From: Streptomyces triculaminicus
GTDB lineage: Bacteria; Actinomycetota; Actinomycetes; Streptomycetales; Streptomycetaceae
Length of the DNA stretch: 64,000 nt
Assembly: GCF_017349075.1 (NCBI RefSeq)
Contig: NZ_JAFMOF010000001.1
Span: forward strand, 62,001 to 126,000
Reading direction: 5' to 3'
A program made the position numbers and the translations under genes. The notes beneath the pieces are model-generated. The model did no database searches and was not told the origin of the DNA. It saw only the letters and a list, made by a program, of their open reading frames with translations. Below are positions 51,342 to 59,058 of the stretch, one piece after another. Within the stretch, counting starts at the first letter, position 1. The number at the start of each line of letters is the position of its first letter.

Positions 51342-52289
51342 TCACACACCGAGGCGCTGCCGCTCCCGCTCCGGCCAGCCCGGAAGGCTCATCAGCGGCG
51401 GCAGTTCCCCCGTCCGGGCGGGGCGACGGAGAACCTCGCCGGGCCGGTCGCCGGGCGTCAGCACGACGCTGCCCCAGTGCTCCGGCAGCGGGCGGCCCTG
51501 CGCGCGGAACTCCGTCCGCATGGCCACGTAGAGCAGCTCGAAGGCCTGCATCGAGATGTGCGCCCAGTCCCCCTTGACGTGCTCCTTGTACTGGAGGTCC
51601 ACCTGGCCGATCGCCGCGGCGCCGTGGCGGCGGCAGATCTGGTCGAGGATCCCGAACTCCGTTCCCCACCCGACGGGGAACACCAGCTCGGCCAGCGTCG
51701 CGCGGCGCGTGGCGTGCTCGCCGCTGAGCGGCTGGCGCATGCCGGCCAGCTCCGGGTGCAGCAGGGACAGCATCGGGCGGGCCATGGCCTCGGTGGTGCG
51801 GCCGCCCCCGTACTGGTCGTAGAAGGCCCGTACGTGCTGGAGCGAGGCGTCGCCCAGCAGGGGCCCGATCAGCCGGGAGACCTTGGAGGAGTCGAATCTC
51901 AGGTGGTCGCCGTCGATGAAGACGACGATGTCGCCGTCGCTGGCCCAGATGCCCTTCCACATGACCGATCCCTTGCCGGAGTCCGGGATCTCGGTGATCG
52001 GGCCGGCCGACGAGAAGTCGATCACCCGGGCTCCGGCGCGGGCCGCCCGCTCGGCGGTGTCGTCCGTGGAGTGGTGATTGACGACCAGCACCTCGTCGAC
52101 CGCCCCGGCCGCCATGAGCTCCTCGACGACCGGCCGCACCACGCCCTCGATCGTCGGGCCGCAGTCACGGGCCGGGATGACGACGGAGATCCGCAGGGGC
52201 GCGCCGCCGGGCGCCGTGCAGGCCCGTCTGGCGGCGGCGAGGTCCTGGGGGCGGTCCGTGCCGGGCTCGAGGAAGGTCTTGATCGTCAC
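51342..52289 (-). CDS. gpgS: Glucosyl-3-phosphoglycerate synthase
   Basis: A 315-residue GT-A glycosyltransferase from GTG 52289 (AAGGGC upstream). Motifs: ISVVIPARDCGPTIEGVVRP, VVNHHSTDDTAERAARAGAR, the KG-x(n)-W loop GKGSVMWKGIWASDGDIVVF, and IDGDHLRF as the metal-binding DxD-like site. GEHATRRATLAELVFPVGWG and DLQYKEHVKGDWAHISMQAF are characteristic of GpgS. It transfers glucose from a nucleotide sugar to 3-phosphoglycerate, the first step to glucosylglycerate and methylglucose lipopolysaccharide. The phosphatase partner GpgP is not in the window. Confidence 0.9.
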   Translation of the reverse strand: MTIKTFLEPGTDRPQDLAAARRACTAPGGAPLRISVVIPARDCGPTIEGVVRPVVEELMAAGAVDEVLVVNHHSTDDTAERAARAGARVIDFSSAGPITEIPDSGKGSVMWKGIWASDGDIVVFIDGDHLRFDSSKVSRLIGPLLGDASLQHVRAFYDQYGGGRTTEAMARPMLSLLHPELAGMRQPLSGEHATRRATLAELVFPVGWGTEFGILDQICRRHGAAAIGQVDLQYKEHVKGDWAHISMQAFELLYVAMRTEFRAQGRPLPEHWGSVVLTPGDRPGEVLRRPARTGELPPLMSLPGWPERERQRLGV

Positions 52290-52493
52290 TGTGCTCAGCC
52301 CTTCGGCCCTCGGTCGGCCCCCCGGTGCGGTCACCCCCTCGACGCGTGCGGCGCGCAGGGCCGCCGAGACCAGCATGAGGGATCGCGCACCGCGCCGCTC
52401 GGCCTCGTTCGGCCGTACGGGCTGCCGGGGCGGCCCGCCGCCCGGCCGGCCCGGGCGTGGTGCCCGCGCCGGCCGGCCTTCGGGGCGGCCGCG

Positions 52494-52925
52494 TCAGCCG
52501 ACGTCCTTCTGGAAGTGGAAGGCGGAGATGGCCATCCGCTCCCGCAGGTAGAAGCGGTGGGCGTCGGTGCGGTGGGTTCCGGAGTCCAGGGTGAACAGAT
52601 GGCAGCCGGACTCGCGGGCGTGCTCCTGGAGGTGCGCCAGGAGGTGGTGGCCGACGCCGGTGGAGCGCGCGTCGGAGGCGGTCACCAGGTCGTCCACGTA
52701 CAGCGCCCGCAGCGCGACGGTGTTGACCAGTACGCGCCAGCCGGCCGCGCCCACGCACACGCCGTCGTCGCCGTACGCGGCCGTGAAGCGCAGGCCCTGG
52801 CCGTGTCCCTCCTCGTAGACCTGCCGGAAGAGGTCTTCCGTCAGATGCGGGCGCAGCTGCCGCAGGACGGGCAGGAGGTCGGATATGAGGCGGTCGTCGC
52901 CGGGAGCGAGGTCGATGATCTTCAT
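52494..52925 (-). CDS. GNAT-family N-acetyltransferase
   Basis: A 143-residue GNAT protein, ATG 52925 (MKIIDLAPGDDRLISDLLPV); ATG 52934 also possible. Motifs: LVNTVALRALYVDDLVTASD (motif A strand), ARSTGVGHHLLAHLQEHARE (R-S-x-G-x-G acetyl-CoA loop) and SGCHLFTLDSGTHRTDAHRF. Single-domain and cytosolic; the substrate is unknown. Confidence 0.88.
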   Translation of the reverse strand: MKIIDLAPGDDRLISDLLPVLRQLRPHLTEDLFRQVYEEGHGQGLRFTAAYGDDGVCVGAAGWRVLVNTVALRALYVDDLVTASDARSTGVGHHLLAHLQEHARESGCHLFTLDSGTHRTDAHRFYLRERMAISAFHFQKDVG

Positions 52926-53006
52926 GCCGGGCACCCTAATGGCTTCCGGCCGCCGTCAGTAGCGTCGCCCCTTCGCGTCAGGCCGCGACGACGGCTCCGG
53001 GTCCCG

Positions 53007-53351
53007 TCAGGCGTTCAGATGCCAGCTCGGCGTTCCCTGCGCGAGGGAGAGGACGAGCAGCAGCACGAGGTCGGCGCAGCCCAGAGCGCAGCCCAGGAGG
53101 GCGCGGAAGCGGCGGCCCGTGCCGCGGGCCAGGGCGGTGACGCCGAGGGCGAGGGCGCAGGGGCCGAGCACGACGTTGAAGACGAGGAGCCCGACCAGTC
53201 CGGAGACGAAGGACGCGATCGCCATGAGGTCGGCGTCGCGGCGCGGGCCGTCCGCGCGGTGACGGCCGGTGCCGGCGGGGGCGGCGGGGGCGGTCGTGCG
53301 GGGCGCGGTGCGTTCGCGGTCGTGGGTGACGGTGGTGACAGAGGGTTTCAT
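53007..53351 (-). CDS. DUF4190-type small membrane protein
   Basis: A 114-residue protein from ATG 53351. A disordered polar N-terminus is followed by two hydrophobic segments, MAIASFVSGLVGLLVFNVVL and LLGCALGCADLVLLLVLSLA, separated by ALGVTALARGTGRR. This A-ALGxTAL-G pattern is that of DUF4190 proteins. Upstream is a small membrane ORF on the same strand. Confidence 0.75.
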   Translation of the reverse strand: MKPSVTTVTHDRERTAPRTTAPAAPAGTGRHRADGPRRDADLMAIASFVSGLVGLLVFNVVLGPCALALGVTALARGTGRRFRALLGCALGCADLVLLLVLSLAQGTPSWHLNA

Positions 53352-53390
53352 CGGTCCTTCCTCTCGGGCCGGGCCGGGTGGCGCGTGCGG

Positions 53391-53549
53391 TCAGTGGTCG
53401 CGCCGGTGGGGCCGGCGCTCGCGGAGGGCGAAGACCAGGAGCCAGGCGGACACGAGCGCCGCCGCGACGAGGCTCACCGCCGGCGGGATGTGGGCCACGG
53501 TGCCGGACAGGAGGCCCAGGGCGAGGAGAGCCGCGACGAGGAACGCCAT
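53391..53549 (-). CDS. Very small membrane protein
   Basis: A 52-residue protein from ATG 53549 with GGAGGGAG eight bases upstream. It is two hydrophobic helices (FLVAALLALGLLSGTVAHIP, VSLVAAALVSAWLLVFALRE) ending in a basic RRPHRRDH. About 40 bases upstream of the DUF4190 gene, so probably one transcript. No family known. Confidence 0.65.
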   Translation of the reverse strand: MAFLVAALLALGLLSGTVAHIPPAVSLVAAALVSAWLLVFALRERRPHRRDH

Positions 53550-53710
53550 CGTGTGCTCCCTCCTTTCGGGTCGGCTCTTCCGTGATCTCTTCTCCGCGTC
53601 GGCTGCCCGGCAGGACGGGACGGAAACTGCGGCCGTGCGAGGTCTGAGCGCGGGGATCGAGGGCAGCCGCACCGGTGACCGACCGTCACCGACGGCGAAG
53701 GAGAGGCATC

Positions 53711-54160
53711 ATGGCGAAGATCGAGGAATCCATCGAGGTGGCCGTCCCCGTGACCACGGCGTACAACCAGTGGACGCAGTTCGAGGAGTTCCCGCGGTTC
53801 ATGGAGGGCGTGGAACGCGTCGAACAGCGCACGCCGACGCTCACCCACTGGGTGACCAAGACGGACGGCGTCCGGCGGGAGTTCGACGCGGTGATCACCG
53901 AGCAGATCCCCGACGAGCGCGTGGCCTGGACGACCGTGGCCGGTGAGGTCCGGCAGGCGGGCGTCGTCACCTTCCACCATCTGGATGTGGGACGGACCAA
54001 GGTGATGCTGCAGTTCGACCACGACCCCGAGGGGTTCGTCGACACGCTCGGCGACAAGCTCGGTTTCGTCCGCCGTCAGGCCAAGGGCGACCTGGAGCGC
54101 TTCAAGACCTTCATCGAGTCGCGGGGCATCGAGACGGGCGAGTGGCGCGGCGCGGTCTGA
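53711..54160 (+). CDS. SRPBCC-fold protein
   Basis: A 149-residue protein from ATG 53711 (GGAGAGG upstream). Reads AKIEESIEVAVPVTTAYNQW, TQFEEFPRFMEGVERVEQRT and VTFHHLDVGRTKVMLQFDHD, the usual polyketide-cyclase/dehydrase (SRPBCC) pattern: hydrophobic-ligand fold. No polyketide cluster nearby, so probably a stress-related lipid or lipoprotein-binding protein. Followed by a strong hairpin. Confidence 0.88.
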   Translation: MAKIEESIEVAVPVTTAYNQWTQFEEFPRFMEGVERVEQRTPTLTHWVTKTDGVRREFDAVITEQIPDERVAWTTVAGEVRQAGVVTFHHLDVGRTKVMLQFDHDPEGFVDTLGDKLGFVRRQAKGDLERFKTFIESRGIETGEWRGAV

Positions 54161-54206
54161 CCGCCCGCGGGACGCACGCGCGCCCCGGGCGACGGGGAGC
54201 GCGCCG

Positions 54207-54240
54207 CGCCGCCCCCGGCCGCGTCCGGCCGGGGGCGGCG
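54207..54240 (+). terminator. Hairpin between SRPBCC and sigma factor genes
   Basis: CGCCGCCCCCGGCC (54207-54220) and its exact complement (54227-54240) with a six-base loop: a strong stem downstream of the SRPBCC gene. Confidence 0.75.
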
Positions 54241-54317
54241 GCGTCCCCGCTCATGCCCCGCCCATCCCCTCCGCCTCCAGGATCTGACGCGTCGCCACCC
54301 CGTGTGGACACGATGCG

Positions 54318-54346
54318 TTGACATGACGAACAGGACATGGAGAATT
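54318..54346 (+). promoter_or_regulatory. Candidate promoter of the sigma factor gene
   Basis: TTGACA at 54318-54323, 17 bases, then AGAATT at 54341-54346, about 75 bases before the GTG start. The -35 is perfect; the -10 is weak. The region is AT-richer than its surroundings. A stress-sigma (SigB-type) promoter was not recognised. Confidence 0.4.
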
Positions 54347-54420
54347 TTTCGCCCACGGCGGAATAGGGGCGGGAGCGTAGGGCAGGCGCACGTCCGACAG
54401 CCGAACGAAGGAGGGCGCGC

Positions 54421-55314
54421 GTGAGCACCACACAGGCGACCCGGTCGACGACGGCCGAGGAGAGCAACTCCCCGCGGGAGTACGACGGGCAGGCGGAGGG
54501 GCTGCCGGAGGTCAAGGACGCGGCCGGCGTCGACCCGCGGGACGCCCGGTCCCTGACGAAGGTGTTCCTCGACCGTCTGGCGGTCCTCGAGGAGGGCACG
54601 CACGAGTACCAGTACGTGCGCAACACCCTCATAGAGATGAACCTCTCGCTGGTCCGCTTCGTCTCCGGCCGCTTCCGGGCGCGTTCGGAGCAGATGGAGG
54701 ACATCGTCCAGGTCGGCACGATCGGCCTCATCAAGGCGATCGACCGCTTCGACCTCACCCGCGAGGTGGAGTTCACCACCTTCGCCATTCCCTACATCAC
54801 CGGTGAGATCAAGCGCTTCTTCCGCGACACCAGCTGGGCGGTGCACGTGCCCCGGCGGCTGCAGGAGCTGAGGGTCGAGCTGGCCAAGGCCACCGACGAG
54901 CTCTCCAGCAGGCTCGGCCGCTCCCCCAACGTCAGGGAGCTGGCGGAGGTGATGGACCTGTCCGAGGAGCAGGTCGTCGAGGCCCAGATCGCCAGCAACG
55001 GCTACCGGGCCAACTCCCTCGACATGCCGGCGGACGACGAGGCCCCGCAGCGCACCCGCGCGGTCTCCCGGGCGTGGGTCGAACGCTTCGGCACCACGGA
55101 CGAGAACCTGGAGAAGGTCGAGAACATCCAGGTCCTGGGGCGGCTGCTGCCCGAGCTCGACACCCGGGAGCGGCAGATCCTGCGGATGCGCTTCGGCGAG
55201 GAGCTGACGCAGTCCCAGATCGGGGCGCGGCTCGGCATCTCCCAGATGCACGTCTCCCGCCTGCTGAGCCGAACGCTCGCGCGGCTGCGTACGCACATGC
55301 TCGCCGAACAGTGA
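54421..55314 (+). CDS. SigB/SigF/SigG-type sigma factor
   Basis: A 297-residue sigma-70 family protein, GTG 54421 with GGAGG seven bases upstream. Region 2: NLSLVRFVSGRFRARSEQME, DIVQVGTIGLIKAIDRFDLT, and EFTTFAIPYITGEIKRFFRD. Region 3: SSRLGRSPNVRELAEVMDLS. Region 4: ERQILRMRFGEELTQSQIGA, RLGISQMHVSRLLSRTLARL. No region 1.1. This is the group 3 stress/differentiation type found in many copies in Streptomyces, usually controlled by anti-sigma and anti-anti-sigma pairs. A MEDS/HATPase protein follows 135 bases downstream. Confidence 0.93.
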   Translation: MSTTQATRSTTAEESNSPREYDGQAEGLPEVKDAAGVDPRDARSLTKVFLDRLAVLEEGTHEYQYVRNTLIEMNLSLVRFVSGRFRARSEQMEDIVQVGTIGLIKAIDRFDLTREVEFTTFAIPYITGEIKRFFRDTSWAVHVPRRLQELRVELAKATDELSSRLGRSPNVRELAEVMDLSEEQVVEAQIASNGYRANSLDMPADDEAPQRTRAVSRAWVERFGTTDENLEKVENIQVLGRLLPELDTRERQILRMRFGEELTQSQIGARLGISQMHVSRLLSRTLARLRTHMLAEQ

Positions 55315-55449
55315 ACAGTGAGGTGCCGTGGCGTACGGAAAGTGCCGGCGTCATGACGCCGCGTCCCATCGTCCCCACTTCCCCTCGTCGTGCATCGCCG
55401 TATCGTGGAGACATCGTCGTCCGGCTTGTCGGCGATCGGGGGGTGACGG

Positions 55450-56385
55450 GTGGGGGACGTGACGGCCGCGGACGAGGCCTTCACACATCCGGCGTTGTTC
55501 TACCGGGACCGGTACGAGTACCTCGCCGCCAATGTGTCGTTCATCCGCGCCGGCCTGGAGGCCGGCGAGCCGGTGGCGGTGGCCGTGCCGTCGCACAACC
55601 TGAAGCAGTTGCGCGGAGAGCTGGGCACGGACGGCGCGGCGGTGCGGTTCCTCGACATGCAGCAGGCGGGGCGCAATCCGGGGCGGATCATCCCCCGGGT
55701 CCTGCTGGCCTTCGCCGACGCCCATCCCGGCGTGCGCGTCCGCCTCGTCGGTGAGCCGATCTGGGCCGGCCGTTCCGCGGTGGAGTACCCGGCCTGCGTC
55801 CAGCACGAGGCGCTGATCAACCACGCCTTCACCGGCCGGCGGGTCACCATACTGTGCCCGTACGACGTGGCGGGGCTGGCCCCGGAGGTGCTGGCGGACG
55901 CGCACGCCACCCACCCGGTGGTCATCGCCGACGGCAAGGAGGCGCCGAGCGGCTCGTACGCCCCCGACCGTGTCATCGCCGCCTACAACCGGCCGCTCCC
56001 GCCGCCCGGTGCCGCCGCCTTCGCGTTCGTCTTCGACGGCGACCTTCTCCCGGCCGCCCGGCACCTCGTCCTCGAGCGCGCCGTGGCGCTGGGCCTGGCA
56101 CCCTCGCGCCGGGACGATCTCGCCCTGGCCGTCGCCGAGCTGACCACGAACAGCGTGCTGCACGGCGGCGGCTCGGGCACCGTACGGATCTGGGCCGAGG
56201 ACGAACACGTCGTGTGGGAGGTGACGGACGGCGGCCACATCGGCGACCCGCTGGCGGGCCGCTGCCCACCGCCGCCGGACCGGCCGGGCGGGCGCGGCCT
56301 GCTCCTGGTCCACTACCTCAGCGACCTCGTGCGCGTCCACACCCTCCCGGGCGGCACCACCACGCGCTGTTATGTGCGCCGCTGA
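55450..56385 (+). CDS. MEDS-domain and HATPase_c_2 (anti-sigma-like) regulator
   Basis: A 311-residue protein from GTG 55450. Residues about 12-165 form a MEDS (methanogen/methylotroph, DcmR sensory) domain: FTHPALFYRDRYEYLAANVS, GLEAGEPVAVAVPSHNLKQL, AVEYPACVQHEALINHAF. The C-terminal GHKL ATPase reads ARHLVLERAVALGLAPSRRD, LAVAELTTNSVLHGGGSG and GGRGLLLVHYLSDLV, as in RsbW/SpoIIAB-type kinases. Positioned to act on the sigma factor just upstream, though that is inference. Confidence 0.88.
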   Translation: MGDVTAADEAFTHPALFYRDRYEYLAANVSFIRAGLEAGEPVAVAVPSHNLKQLRGELGTDGAAVRFLDMQQAGRNPGRIIPRVLLAFADAHPGVRVRLVGEPIWAGRSAVEYPACVQHEALINHAFTGRRVTILCPYDVAGLAPEVLADAHATHPVVIADGKEAPSGSYAPDRVIAAYNRPLPPPGAAAFAFVFDGDLLPAARHLVLERAVALGLAPSRRDDLALAVAELTTNSVLHGGGSGTVRIWAEDEHVVWEVTDGGHIGDPLAGRCPPPPDRPGGRGLLLVHYLSDLVRVHTLPGGTTTRCYVRR

Positions 56386-56486
56386 AGGAACCGGACAAAG
56401 GGACGCGAAGCCTTTGCCGCAGAGTGATCACGGTGCGTGAGCGGACCGTCCGCATATCGGACGGGCGAGCGCCCTCTCCCCGCGCT

Positions 56487-56526
56487 TGTCCATACTCGAG
56501 CCTTCTTCAGTCTCGCATTATGGACA
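56487..56526. promoter_or_regulatory. Inverted repeat upstream of permease gene
   Basis: TGTCCATA (56487-56494) and TATGGACA (56519-56526) are exact complements, 24 bases apart and 10 bases before the ATG at 56537. The second arm covers the ribosome-site position. It could be an operator or an mRNA stem that hides the start. Confidence 0.5.
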
Positions 56527-56536
56527 GGTTTTGACC

Positions 56537-57949
56537 ATGACCCGGACACTCCCCTCTTCCCGCACACCGGAGGAGAGCCCCCCGCAGCAGGGCTCCGCCC
56601 TGTCGAACGGGCTCAAGCAGCGACACCTGTCGATGATCGCCCTCGGCGGCGTCATCGGCGCGGGCCTCTTCGTGGGCTCCGGCGCCGGCATCGCCGCGGC
56701 GGGCCCGTCGATCGTGCTCGCGTACGCCGTGTCCGGCCTTCTCGTGATGTGCGTGATGCGGATGCTCGGCGAGATGTCCGCCGCCAACCCCGTCTCCGGC
56801 TCCTTCTCCGTCCACGCCGACCGCGCGATCGGCCGGTGGGCAGGCTTCACCGCCGGCTGGATGTTCTGGACCCTGCTGGTCGTGGGCGTGGCGGTCGAGG
56901 CGATCGGCGCGGCCCACATCGTGCAGGGCTGGTTCCCGGGCACCCCGTCCTGGATGTGGGTGCTGGTCTTCATGGCGCTCTTCTGCGGCACCAACCTGGG
57001 CGCGGTCGCGAACTTCGGTGAGTTCGAGTTCTGGTTCGCCGCCCTGAAGATCGGCGCCATCGCCCTCTTCCTGGTCCTCGGCGCCCTCGCCGTCTTCGGC
57101 CTCCTGCCCGGCAGCCACTCCCCCGGCACCGCGCACCTGCTCCACGACGGCGGCTTCCTGCCCACCGGCGCGGACGGCCTGCTGACCGGTCTGCTGGCCT
57201 CGGTCGTCGCCTACGGCGGCCTGGAGACCGTGACCATCGCGGCCGCCGAGTCCGAGGACCCGGCCCGCGGCGTGGCCAAGGCCGTGAAGACGACGATGTG
57301 GCGGATCGGCATCGTCTACGTCGGCTCGATGCTGGTGATCGTCACGCTCATCCCGTGGCACGACAAGACGGTCACGGAGATGGGCCCGTACGCCGCCGTC
57401 CTCGACCGCCTCGGCGTGCCCGCCGGCGGCCAGATCATGAACGTGGTCGTGCTCGTCGCGCTGCTGTCGGCGATGAACGCCAACATCTACGGCTCCTCGC
57501 GCATGGCCTACTCGCTGGTCTCCCGCGGCCAGGGCCCCAAGGCCCTGGGCAAGGTCTCCGGCGGGGTGCCCCGCCGCGCGGTGCTCGCCTCGTCCGCGTT
57601 CGGCTTCGTCGCCGTGCTGCTGTCGTACTGGTGGCCCACCACCGTCTTCGCCTGGCTGCTCAACATGGTCGGCGCGGTCGTCCTGGTGGTGTGGGGCTTC
57701 ATCGCCGCCTCGCAGCTGCTGCTGCGCCGCCGGCTGGAGCGCGAGGCGCCCGAGAAGCTCGTGGTGCGGATGTGGGGCTTCCCGTATCTGACCTGGGTGA
57801 CGCTGGCCGGTGTGGCCGGAGTCCTCGTGCTCATGACCATCGACACCGACACCCGCGTCCAGCTGTACTTCACCGGCGGCCTGGCACTGGCCCTCGCGGT
57901 GACCGGCTACGTGCGCCAGCGCACCGCCACCGCCGCCGACGGACACTGA
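56537..57949 (+). CDS. Amino-acid permease (APC family, GABA/AAT type)
   Basis: A 470-residue transporter from ATG 56537. Twelve hydrophobic segments; the first carries the APC motif SMIALGGVIGAGLFVGSGAG. MLGEMSAANPVSGSFSVHAD, FMALFCGTNLGAVANFGEFE, FWFAALKIGAIALFLVLGAL and AAAESEDPARGVAKAVKTTM are typical of GabP/ProY-like permeases. Amino-acid:proton uptake at the cell membrane; substrate not certain. Regulated possibly by the inverted repeat before its start. Confidence 0.92.
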   Translation: MTRTLPSSRTPEESPPQQGSALSNGLKQRHLSMIALGGVIGAGLFVGSGAGIAAAGPSIVLAYAVSGLLVMCVMRMLGEMSAANPVSGSFSVHADRAIGRWAGFTAGWMFWTLLVVGVAVEAIGAAHIVQGWFPGTPSWMWVLVFMALFCGTNLGAVANFGEFEFWFAALKIGAIALFLVLGALAVFGLLPGSHSPGTAHLLHDGGFLPTGADGLLTGLLASVVAYGGLETVTIAAAESEDPARGVAKAVKTTMWRIGIVYVGSMLVIVTLIPWHDKTVTEMGPYAAVLDRLGVPAGGQIMNVVVLVALLSAMNANIYGSSRMAYSLVSRGQGPKALGKVSGGVPRRAVLASSAFGFVAVLLSYWWPTTVFAWLLNMVGAVVLVVWGFIAASQLLLRRRLEREAPEKLVVRMWGFPYLTWVTLAGVAGVLVLMTIDTDTRVQLYFTGGLALALAVTGYVRQRTATAADGH

Positions 57950-57970
57950 CCTTCCCGTTCAGGCGCCCTC

Positions 57971-58007
57971 CGAAGGCCGGTTCCCCGCACCCGGGGAACC
58001 GGCTTTC
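57971..58007 (+). terminator. Terminator after permease gene
   Basis: GCCGGTTCCCC (57976-57986) and GGGGAACCGGC (57993-58003), extended by flanking CGAA/TTCG pairing, followed by T-containing sequence. A classic hairpin just after the permease stop. Confidence 0.8.
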
Positions 58008-58105
58008 GGGCGTTCGCGCGTACCGGGCGCGGCCGGCGACCACGGCCCGCCTCCCTGTGGTGTGATCGGAGGCGACGACGAACCCGACCGGAGGGAGCGG
58101 GCCCC

Positions 58106-58399
58106 ATGGGCGCCCTGAAGATCGCGCTGGAGGAGGGCTTCGACGGACAGCACGTCGTGGTGTCCGTGGACGGGGAGGTCGCCCTGGACGAGCCGGCCCT
58201 GCGCACCCGGCTGCAGACCGGCTACGCCCGGCTCCTGGAGATCCCTGCGTCGGGCGGCACGCGCGCGCTGGAGGTATCGGTCGACGGGGTGCGGCGGCTC
58301 AGCAAGGACGTCGATACGGAATCCGTCGGGGCGGTCCGCGTGAACCGCGCTCCCGACGGGCGCCTGACCGCTGTGACCGGCGGCGACCTTCCCGGATAG
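58106..58399 (+). CDS. Hypothetical protein
   Basis: A 97-residue protein from ATG 58106 (GGAGGGAGCGG upstream). It reads IALEEGFDGQHVVVSVDGEV, RLQTGYARLLEIPASGGTRA and ends TGGDLPG. Soluble, beta-rich; no family recognised. A further coding-like stretch follows in another frame (58377-58592). Confidence 0.65.
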   Translation: MGALKIALEEGFDGQHVVVSVDGEVALDEPALRTRLQTGYARLLEIPASGGTRALEVSVDGVRRLSKDVDTESVGAVRVNRAPDGRLTAVTGGDLPG

Positions 58400-58592
58400 C
58401 GAGCTGCGCTTCCTGCGGCACGCCCCGGAGCGGTTCGTGCGCCAGGGCGACATCGCGTGGTTCGACCACCACGGCTTCGAACAGGTGCGGCAGGCCCGCT
58501 CCGAGGACCGCGCCGTCACGCCGAGGGTCGTGGAGCGCGTGCAGCGGCTGGAGCACCGGATCGCCGACGGCACGGGCGACCGCCCCGCGTGA
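58377..58592 (+). pseudogene. Unannotated coding-like fragment without good start
   Basis: After a TGA at 58374-58376 this frame reads TFPDSELRFLRHAPERFVRQ then GDIAWFDHHGFEQVRQARSE, DRAVTPRVVERVQRLEHRIA and DGTGDRPA up to TGA 58592. The amino-acid pattern and codon bias look protein-coding, but the first in-frame start is GTG 58437 without a ribosome site. It may be the remainder of a gene whose 5' end is lost, or the frameshifted tail of the gene at 58106. Confidence 0.4.
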
Positions 58593-58635
58593 ACGCCCCG
58601 GCGGCCGGCGCGGATCGCGGTCGCGGGTCGCGGCG

Positions 58636-58854
58636 TCAGTCCGGCGGCTCGCCCGTCGCCGGGTCCACCGTGCCGGCCGCCTCGTCGCGACGCCGGGTTC
58701 CCTTCTCGCCGGTGTCCTCGGTTCCGGCGTCCCGGGCCTCGCGCCGGTCGCGGGCGCCCTTTCCGCCCTTGGGGACCGCCCGGTCCCGCCGGGGGCCGCT
58801 CGCCTGCTGGTCCTGCATGTCGCGGGGAATGCCGCCGCGGCGCCGGTCCGTCAT
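58636..58854 (-). CDS. Small disordered protein
   Basis: A 72-residue polar protein from ATG 58854. It reads RRGGIPRDMQDQQASGPRRD, then charged Arg/Asp/Glu/Gly repeats to EPPD. No hydrophobic core; predicted intrinsically disordered. Its ATG overlaps the stop of the tiny ORF upstream (ATGA), so it is probably translated by coupling. No family known. Confidence 0.5.
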   Translation of the reverse strand: MTDRRRGGIPRDMQDQQASGPRRDRAVPKGGKGARDRREARDAGTEDTGEKGTRRRDEAAGTVDPATGEPPD

Positions 58855-58937
58855 GACCGCCGGTCCTTTCCGGTCCCGCCCTTGCCAGTCCGTTCGTACC
58901 GATCGGAACCGCTCTTCCTGTGCTTGTCCCGGGCCAT
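58851..58937 (-). CDS. 28-residue basic peptide, translationally coupled
   Basis: From ATG 58937 (GGAGG eight bases upstream) the sequence is MARDKHRKSGSDRYERTGKG plus eight residues, ending at TGA 58851-58853. That stop overlaps the next ATG as ATGA. The strong ribosome site and coupling suggest a real short gene or a leader peptide for the 72-residue protein. Confidence 0.5.
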   Translation of the reverse strand: MARDKHRKSGSDRYERTGKGGTGKDRRS

Positions 58938-59058
58938 GCCATCCACCTCCGGCTCGTACGGCGGGTGCCTCGGCCCGCCGTGGATACGGCGGGACCTGCC
59001 GAGTACCCGCTCGCCGGATACGCATGCGCCCCCTGTGACGTGAGGTGCGGCGGTGGGG

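Noticed and set aside
53711..54160. Polyketide cyclase function for the SRPBCC protein
   Set aside because: The fold is shared by many unrelated ligand-binding proteins and there is no polyketide locus nearby.
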